Shown here piece by piece: positions 59,203-64,000 of a stretch of 64,000 nt of DNA. The translations under genes and the position numbers were made by a program. A model generated the notes under the pieces. It searched no databases. It had not been told where the DNA came from and worked only from the letters and a program-made list of their open reading frames with translations. Numbering within the stretch: the first letter of the stretch is position 1; each line of letters starts with the position of its first letter. The stretch covers positions 76,416 to 140,415 of the forward strand of contig CAKULN010000003.1 in NCBI GenBank assembly GCA_934667175.1. Reading direction: 5' to 3'. The DNA is from an uncultured Bacteroidales bacterium. GTDB lineage: Bacteria > Bacteroidota > Bacteroidia > Bacteroidales > UBA932.

Positions 59203-60035
59203 TGCCTAAGGAAAGGTCTGTTGTACAGGACATTCTTACAGTCGCGGTCTTCATTATCCTGGAGGTCGCGGCTGTTCTGATGCTTTCCCACAACAACCAG
59301 CTCCAAAGACTTTGGATCGCCAGAATCTCGCACGGGTTCATGGCCCGGACCTGGGGCGCGACCCAGTCCGTCTCCGACTACTTCTCCCTTAAAAGGCAGA
59401 ACGACGAACTGGCTCTGGAGAACGACCGGCTGCAGAAACTGGTGCGTGGCTACGAGATGGCGGCAAGGCAGGCGGACCCGGCGTCAAAGCCAGTGCTGGC
59501 CGACGATGGCTTCAATTATATTCCCGCGACCATCATCAAGTCCAGCGCGAACACCCAGCACAACTACCTCATCATCGACAAAGGCAGCGAGGACGGGGTC
59601 GTACGCAACTCCGGAGTGATCACGCCTAAAGGTGTCATCGGCATAGTGGACGCCGTCAGCAGCCACTATTCCTATGCGATCTCTTTCCTCAACACCGAGC
59701 TCTTCATCAGCGCCAGACTCGGGAATTCCGGGGCGGTAGGGCCACTCGCTTGGGACGGGACCAGTTCCGACAGAGCCATCCTGAAGGAGATTCCGCTCCA
59801 ATTCAAGTTCGCGCCGGGAGACACTGTCTACACCAGCGGGTACTCCACAATCTTTCCTCCCGACATCCCTATCGGTGTGGCCGGTGATTCCAAGATCATC
59901 AACGGAGCCACAAACGAGATCGATGTGGACTTGTTCCAGAACCACAAGGCTCTGAAATATGTCACCATCGTCTCGAACACGAGAGCCGCTGAGATCGAGG
60001 CCATCGAAAAACAAGAAGAGCAGCCGGAGAAATGA
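59202..60035 (+). CDS. mreC: Rod shape-determining protein MreC
   Basis: 277 residues: one membrane helix (about 8-28, ILTVAVFIILEVAAVLML), a coiled coil (about 60-90, RQNDELALENDRLQKLVRGYEMA) and the periplasmic beta domain (YLIIDKGSEDGVVRNSGVITPKGVIGIVDAVSSHYSYAISFL ... GDTVYTSGYSTIFPPDIPIGV). It links MreB and MreD to PBP2 and RodA. It overlaps mreD by 4 bp. Confidence 0.96.
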   Translation: MPKERSVVQDILTVAVFIILEVAAVLMLSHNNQLQRLWIARISHGFMARTWGATQSVSDYFSLKRQNDELALENDRLQKLVRGYEMAARQADPASKPVLADDGFNYIPATIIKSSANTQHNYLIIDKGSEDGVVRNSGVITPKGVIGIVDAVSSHYSYAISFLNTELFISARLGNSGAVGPLAWDGTSSDRAILKEIPLQFKFAPGDTVYTSGYSTIFPPDIPIGVAGDSKIINGATNEIDVDLFQNHKALKYVTIVSNTRAAEIEAIEKQEEQPEK

Positions 60036-60541
60036 GAAACAGCTTCACGTTCACATACATCATGCTGACCGTCGCCCAGATGATCCTGAGCAACTACTTC
60101 CATTTCACGCCTTTCATGATGATTACCATCCTGCCTGTGATGGTGCTTTGCATCCCGACAAAGACAGGCACTGTAAAGGCTATGCTGATCGCTTTCGTCA
60201 CCGGCCTGGCCGTGGATTTCCTCGCTGAGGGCACCCTTGGAATCAATGCCTTGTCGCTGGTGCCGGTAGCGCTGCTGAGGCGTCCGGTCATCGGAATGTT
60301 CTTCGGCAGCGAGCCTTTCGAGCAGAAGGAGAATGTCACAATCCGGAAATATGGCTTCGGACGGGTCTCCATGGCCGTCATCCTGATGACGGTGTTGTTC
60401 CTGCTCGTCTACATCATCGCCGATTGCGCCGGCACAAGACCGTTCTGGTTCATCGCGACAAGTCTTGGCCTTTCCACACTTGTCAGCTACCTTGCATCTG
60501 TCTGCATCATCAACCTGCTGACCTATGAAGACAGAAGGTAG
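60032..60541 (+). CDS. mreD: Rod shape-determining protein MreD
   Basis: 169 residues, about five membrane helices, with weak sequence conservation as usual for MreD. The pattern LLIAFVTGLAVDFLAEGTLGINALSLVPVALLRRPV fits the family (a conserved Gly-Asp-like turn after helix 3). Position between mreC and the PBP2 gene makes the call safe. It overlaps the next gene by 17 bp. Confidence 0.9.
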   Translation: MRNSFTFTYIMLTVAQMILSNYFHFTPFMMITILPVMVLCIPTKTGTVKAMLIAFVTGLAVDFLAEGTLGINALSLVPVALLRRPVIGMFFGSEPFEQKENVTIRKYGFGRVSMAVILMTVLFLLVYIIADCAGTRPFWFIATSLGLSTLVSYLASVCIINLLTYEDRR

Positions 60542-62372
60542 AGGGAAAACCCTGGTGATCGGGCTCTTGGTCATCGCCACGATCATTCTGGGAAAGTTGT
60601 TCTACATCCAGATAATCGATGACAGGTACAAGATCAACGCGTCCAACAACTCGATGGTCTATGACATCATCTACCCGACAAGAGGCATCATCTACGACCG
60701 TAACGGAAAGATCATCGTCAGCAACAAAGTCACCTATGACATTCTTGTCACTCCGAGGGAAGTGAAGAGGTTCGACACGCTGATGCTGGCGCAGACGCTG
60801 AACGTGTCTCCAGAATTCATCAAGGGGAAGATGGCTGAATATGCCAGGAACCGCCGCCGCATCGGCTACCAGAGTGTGGTGATGCTCAAGCAGATAAAGC
60901 CGGAGACATACATGCAGTTCGCTGAGCTTCAGTACAATTTTCCGGGGTTCAGGGGACAGGCCAGAAGCATCCGCGACTACCCGGTCAACGCCGGAGGGAA
61001 CCTACTGGGCTACGTCTCCGAGGTGGATGCCAACTACATCGAGAAGCATCCAGGGGAATATCGTTCCGGAGACTACGCCGGGAAGACCGGAATCGAGGCG
61101 GCGCGGGAAAAGGAACTGCGCGGCGAGAAAGGCTACCACATCTATCTGCGCAACTCCCGCAACCAGATCGAGCAGCGTTACAAGGACGGAGAGATGGACA
61201 AGGAAGCCGTCCCGGGAAACGACATCTACACAACAATCGACGCCGACCTGCAGCAGTACGGTCAGAAGCTCATGAACAACAAGGTAGGCAGCCTCGTGGC
61301 GATCGAGCCCAAGACCGGAGAGATCCTGACGCTTGTGTCCAGCCCGGGAGTCGACGTGAGCATGCTGGCGGACATCGGCCAGCATTATGACGAGATCATC
61401 AAGGACCCCCACAAGCCGATGTTCAACCGGGCGGTCCAGGCCCCTTACCCTCCCGGATCGGTGTTCAAGTTGGTGAACGGCCTGATCGGACTTCAGGAAG
61501 GCACCCTGAACACAGAAATCACCTACCCGTGCAGCCAAGGCTACCATTTCGGCAACCATAAGCTCGGCTGCCACGTCCACAAGTCTCCGTTGGCCCTGGA
61601 GGAGGCGATAATGATGTCCTGCAACGGCTACTTCTGCTATGTTCTAAAGAATATTCTTGAAAACAAGAAATACCACGACATCGGCGAGGCCCTTGACAAA
61701 TGGAATGAATATGTACAGAGCTTCGGCTTCGGGCACAAGCTCGGGACTGATTTCCCTGCCGAGTTGGGAGGGACATTGCCGACATCGAAACTGTACAACA
61801 AACGCTACGGCAAAGGAGGATGGAAATTCACGACCATAATCTCGATCTCCATCGGACAGGGAGAGGTGGGAGCGACGCCGATGCAGATCGCCAATCTATG
61901 CGCGACCGTCGCCAACAGGGGCTGGTACAAGATTCCGCACATCATCAAGGCTTCCGAAGGAGTGGAGATCGACTCCAAATACTACGAGAGGCAGTACACG
62001 ATGGTTGACACCACAAATTTCAAAAAGGTGGTTCCGGGCATGTGGCGGGCTGTCAACAGCGGTTTCGGTTCCGGGGGTACGGCGTCCATCGCCGCGGTTC
62101 CGGGACTCGACATCTGCGGAAAGACCGGCACGGCGCAGAATCCGAGAGGAGCCGACAATTCAGTGTTCATCTGCTTCGCTCCGAAGGACAACCCTAAGAT
62201 CGCGGTGGCCGCCTACATCGAGAACGCCGGATTCGGAGCGACATGGGCCGCCCCTATCGCATCCCTGCTGGTTGAGAAATATCTCAACGGTGAGATCAGC
62301 GACCAGCGCCGTCCTCTGGAGGACAGGGTTCTTCAGGGCAACCTGATGTCCAGAGTCAAAGCCTACAAATAG
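60525..62372 (+). CDS. mrdA: Penicillin-binding protein 2, elongasome transpeptidase
   Basis: 615 residues. An N-terminal membrane helix (about 9-28) is followed by the pedestal domain (YDIIYPTRGIIYDRNGKIIVSNKVTYDI). The transpeptidase has SxxK in PPGSVFKLV, SxN in SCNGYF and KTG in CGKTGTAQNP. It cross-links new peptidoglycan with RodA, whose gene follows after 8 bp. Length and motifs are normal. Confidence 0.96.
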   Translation: MKTEGRGKTLVIGLLVIATIILGKLFYIQIIDDRYKINASNNSMVYDIIYPTRGIIYDRNGKIIVSNKVTYDILVTPREVKRFDTLMLAQTLNVSPEFIKGKMAEYARNRRRIGYQSVVMLKQIKPETYMQFAELQYNFPGFRGQARSIRDYPVNAGGNLLGYVSEVDANYIEKHPGEYRSGDYAGKTGIEAAREKELRGEKGYHIYLRNSRNQIEQRYKDGEMDKEAVPGNDIYTTIDADLQQYGQKLMNNKVGSLVAIEPKTGEILTLVSSPGVDVSMLADIGQHYDEIIKDPHKPMFNRAVQAPYPPGSVFKLVNGLIGLQEGTLNTEITYPCSQGYHFGNHKLGCHVHKSPLALEEAIMMSCNGYFCYVLKNILENKKYHDIGEALDKWNEYVQSFGFGHKLGTDFPAELGGTLPTSKLYNKRYGKGGWKFTTIISISIGQGEVGATPMQIANLCATVANRGWYKIPHIIKASEGVEIDSKYYERQYTMVDTTNFKKVVPGMWRAVNSGFGSGGTASIAAVPGLDICGKTGTAQNPRGADNSVFICFAPKDNPKIAVAAYIENAGFGATWAAPIASLLVEKYLNGEISDQRRPLEDRVLQGNLMSRVKAYK

Positions 62373-62380
62373 TTTGGAGA

Positions 62381-63826
62381 ATGGAAAACTTTTCGGACAG
62401 AGGAATAAAGAAGAGTGTTGACTGGGCGCTGGTGATCACATACCTGGTGCTCATCCTCATCGGATGGGTCAACATCTACGCATCCATCCATTCCGACGGC
62501 CCGGCAAGCATATTCGATTTCAATTTCCGCTGCGGAAAGCAGTTTGTCTGGATTCTCACCGCCCTTGGTCTGGCCGCCACCATCCTGTTTGTGATCAACG
62601 CCCAGTTTTGGGAAAGCGCTTCCGTACCTTTGTATCTGGGAGTGTTGTGTCTGCTTGTGGCCGTGATTTTCCTCGGCGTGGAAGTCAAAGGGTCGCGGTC
62701 ATGGTTCGAATTCGGTCCGATCAGGTTTCAGCCGGCGGAGGTCTCAAAGATCACGACATCTTTGCTTCTGGCCACGCTCATGAGCCAGGTCAATTTCAGA
62801 ATCACACGATTCAAGGACTTCATGCTCACCGCCTTGATCCTTGGGGTCCCGATGCTCGTCATTCTGGCCGAAAGCGAGACGGGCTCGGCTTTGGTTTACG
62901 TCGGGTTCATCTTCGTGATGTACAGGGAAGGGTTCTCCGGATGGTGGATCTTCTGCATCGGTGCGGCGGCGCTTCTGTTCATTCTGACACTGACAATCTC
63001 CCCGTATGTGTCCCTGCTCGTGCTGATCGGAATCCTGATCGTCTGCAACGCGTTGGAATCAAGCAGAATCGGCAAGATGTTCTGGATCTGTGCAGGGACA
63101 TTTCTGCTTCTCTGCCTGTTGCCTTGGATTCTCGGGAAATTCAAACCTGAGAGTTTCGCGGGCGGGATAAAGCCTCTTTATGTTCTTATCGGCGCATGCG
63201 TCGCGGCCCTGCCGTTCATGATCATCCACGGCTACAAGTCACGGAAAAAGTTTCTGTCCATGTCCGCGCTCGGACTTATCGCCGGAATCGTGCTTGTCTT
63301 CTCCACGGACTTCATATTCAACAACATTCTTCAGGATCACCAGCGAAAGAGGATCGAGGTTCTGCTCGGAATGAAAGAGGATCCGACGGGGGTCGGCTAC
63401 AATGTCAACCAGAGCATGATCGCCATCGGTTCGGGAGGGCTGACCGGAAAAGGGTTCCTCGGAGGGACCCAGACAACCTTCGGATTTGTGCCGGAGCAAA
63501 GCACGGACTTCATCTTCTGCACAGTGGGAGAGGAATGGGGGTTCATCGGTTGCTTTGTCGTGATAGCCCTCTATGTTTTCCTCATACTCAGGATCATTTC
63601 TGATGCCGAGAAAAGCCGGGAGGCGTTTACCCGAATCTATGGCTACTGTGTGGCCTCCTGCATATTCATGCACCTTTTCATCAACATCGGGATGACCATC
63701 GGGCTGATGCCTGTGATCGGGATTCCGCTGCCGCTGCTGAGTTACGGGGGGTCTTCCCTTTGGGCCTTCACCATCCTGATTTTCATTTTCATCGCTTTGT
63801 ACCGGCAAGAGAAGAAATACTATTAG
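62381..63826 (+). CDS. rodA: RodA, SEDS-family peptidoglycan glycosyltransferase
   Basis: 481 residues, ten or so membrane helices, typical of Bacteroidota RodA with a long cytoplasmic/periplasmic loop. SEDS marks: GSRSWFEFGPIRFQPAEVSKI near the start and QSTDFIFCTVGEEWGFIGCF and GIPLPLLSYGGSSLWAF near the end. It polymerises glycan strands during elongation. The TAG stop (63824-63826) is also the first bases of a MITE-like element. Confidence 0.96.
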   Translation: MENFSDRGIKKSVDWALVITYLVLILIGWVNIYASIHSDGPASIFDFNFRCGKQFVWILTALGLAATILFVINAQFWESASVPLYLGVLCLLVAVIFLGVEVKGSRSWFEFGPIRFQPAEVSKITTSLLLATLMSQVNFRITRFKDFMLTALILGVPMLVILAESETGSALVYVGFIFVMYREGFSGWWIFCIGAAALLFILTLTISPYVSLLVLIGILIVCNALESSRIGKMFWICAGTFLLLCLLPWILGKFKPESFAGGIKPLYVLIGACVAALPFMIIHGYKSRKKFLSMSALGLIAGIVLVFSTDFIFNNILQDHQRKRIEVLLGMKEDPTGVGYNVNQSMIAIGSGGLTGKGFLGGTQTTFGFVPEQSTDFIFCTVGEEWGFIGCFVVIALYVFLILRIISDAEKSREAFTRIYGYCVASCIFMHLFINIGMTIGLMPVIGIPLPLLSYGGSSLWAFTILIFIFIALYRQEKKYY

Positions 63827-63901
63827 AAGCTGTTTTGATTTGTTTGAAATGTTCTTTGAGGTGAAAAATCTTCAAACAAACAAATCAAAACAGCTTCTTA
63901 G
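63824..63901 (+). mobile_element. MITE-like element, short copy IV, joined to the rodA stop codon
   Basis: 78 bp: TAGAAGCTGTTTTGATTTG then TTTGAAATG at the left, and TTCAAACAAACAAATC then AAAACAGCTTCTTA at the right, an inverted repeat of about 25 bp around a short centre. In mRNA it makes a long stem directly after rodA and may end the mre operon transcript. The last bases of the window (63902-64000) include an ACCCGATTC/GAGTCGGGT hairpin ending in TTTTGTT near 63969-64000, probably a terminator. Confidence 0.75.
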
Positions 63902-63968
63902 TCATCCGGCCAATCAAAAATTAACACGGCTCTTTCATTTAAAGTATAAGTAATGATATATTGCCCCT

Positions 63969-64000
63969 TACCCGATTCATTGCGAGTCGGGTATTTTGTT
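63969..64000 (+). terminator. Terminator-like hairpin at the right edge
   Basis: ACCCGATTC (63969-63977) pairs with GAGTCGGGT (63983-63991, one G-T wobble), followed by ATTTTGTT. It is a standard stem plus U-tract, reading rightwards, at the window end. Confidence 0.6.

Overview
The window is a bacterial chromosome segment, almost certainly from the order Bacteroidales (phylum Bacteroidota). The grounds are a SusC/SusD polysaccharide-utilisation locus driven by an ECF sigma/FecR pair, promoters of the Bacteroidota type (TTG or TTTG, then 19-21 nt, then TAnnTTTG), a Bacteroidota-type tyrosine integrase, and butyrate kinase, SufBCD, PnuC and QueH of the kind found there. Base composition is moderately GC-rich except in one AT-richer insert. 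I cannot name the genus. No rRNA or tRNA gene was recognised.

Layout. (1) 1-16.8 kb: one polysaccharide-utilisation locus read right to left: ECF sigma, FecR, SusC, SusD, GH5, a fimbrillin-like surface lipoprotein, GH3, GH30, a beta-helix/GH63-like enzyme and the start of a second GH3. The enzyme set suggests a beta-glucan (possibly beta-1,6-linked) as substrate. (2) 17.3-32 kb: housekeeping genes (aroC, a DUF4143-type ATPase, sufB, pnuC, sufC, sufD, ispE, queH, a Pif1-like helicase, a methyltransferase) saturated with repeats. An REP-like 20-mer family lies between genes and, in frame, inside sufD, ispE, queH and the helicase. There are also a short inverted-repeat (MITE-like) family, a 52-bp hairpin array and a 21-nt coding minisatellite. 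(3) 32.0-38.4 kb: a promoter with a palindromic operator, then a MacAB/TolC-type efflux operon (ATPase, two permeases, adaptor, outer-membrane factor). (4) 38.4-49.2 kb: buk, a lipoprotein, prmC, ddl and a class A PBP on the minus strand; topA and an Lrp-type regulator on the plus strand; ispD on the minus strand. (5) 49.18-58.14 kb: a roughly 9-kb integrative element bounded by a perfect 19-bp direct repeat and inserted between the divergent ispD and mreB promoters. It carries a GIY-YIG protein, small cargo genes including a SpoT-type HD hydrolase, three tandem promoter-RNA-terminator units, a replication-initiator-like protein, an excisionase-like protein and a frameshifted tyrosine integrase. 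(6) 58.2-63.9 kb: the cell-shape operon mreB-mreC-mreD-mrdA-rodA.

The most unusual material is in the integrative element. Two of its three tandem small RNA genes share a fold supported by compensatory base changes, and the same fold recurs as the 5' leader of a cargo gene. The left end has a 112-nt structured palindrome with an alternative pairing partner. The REP-like insertions into essential coding sequences at 22-32 kb are the second notable feature.
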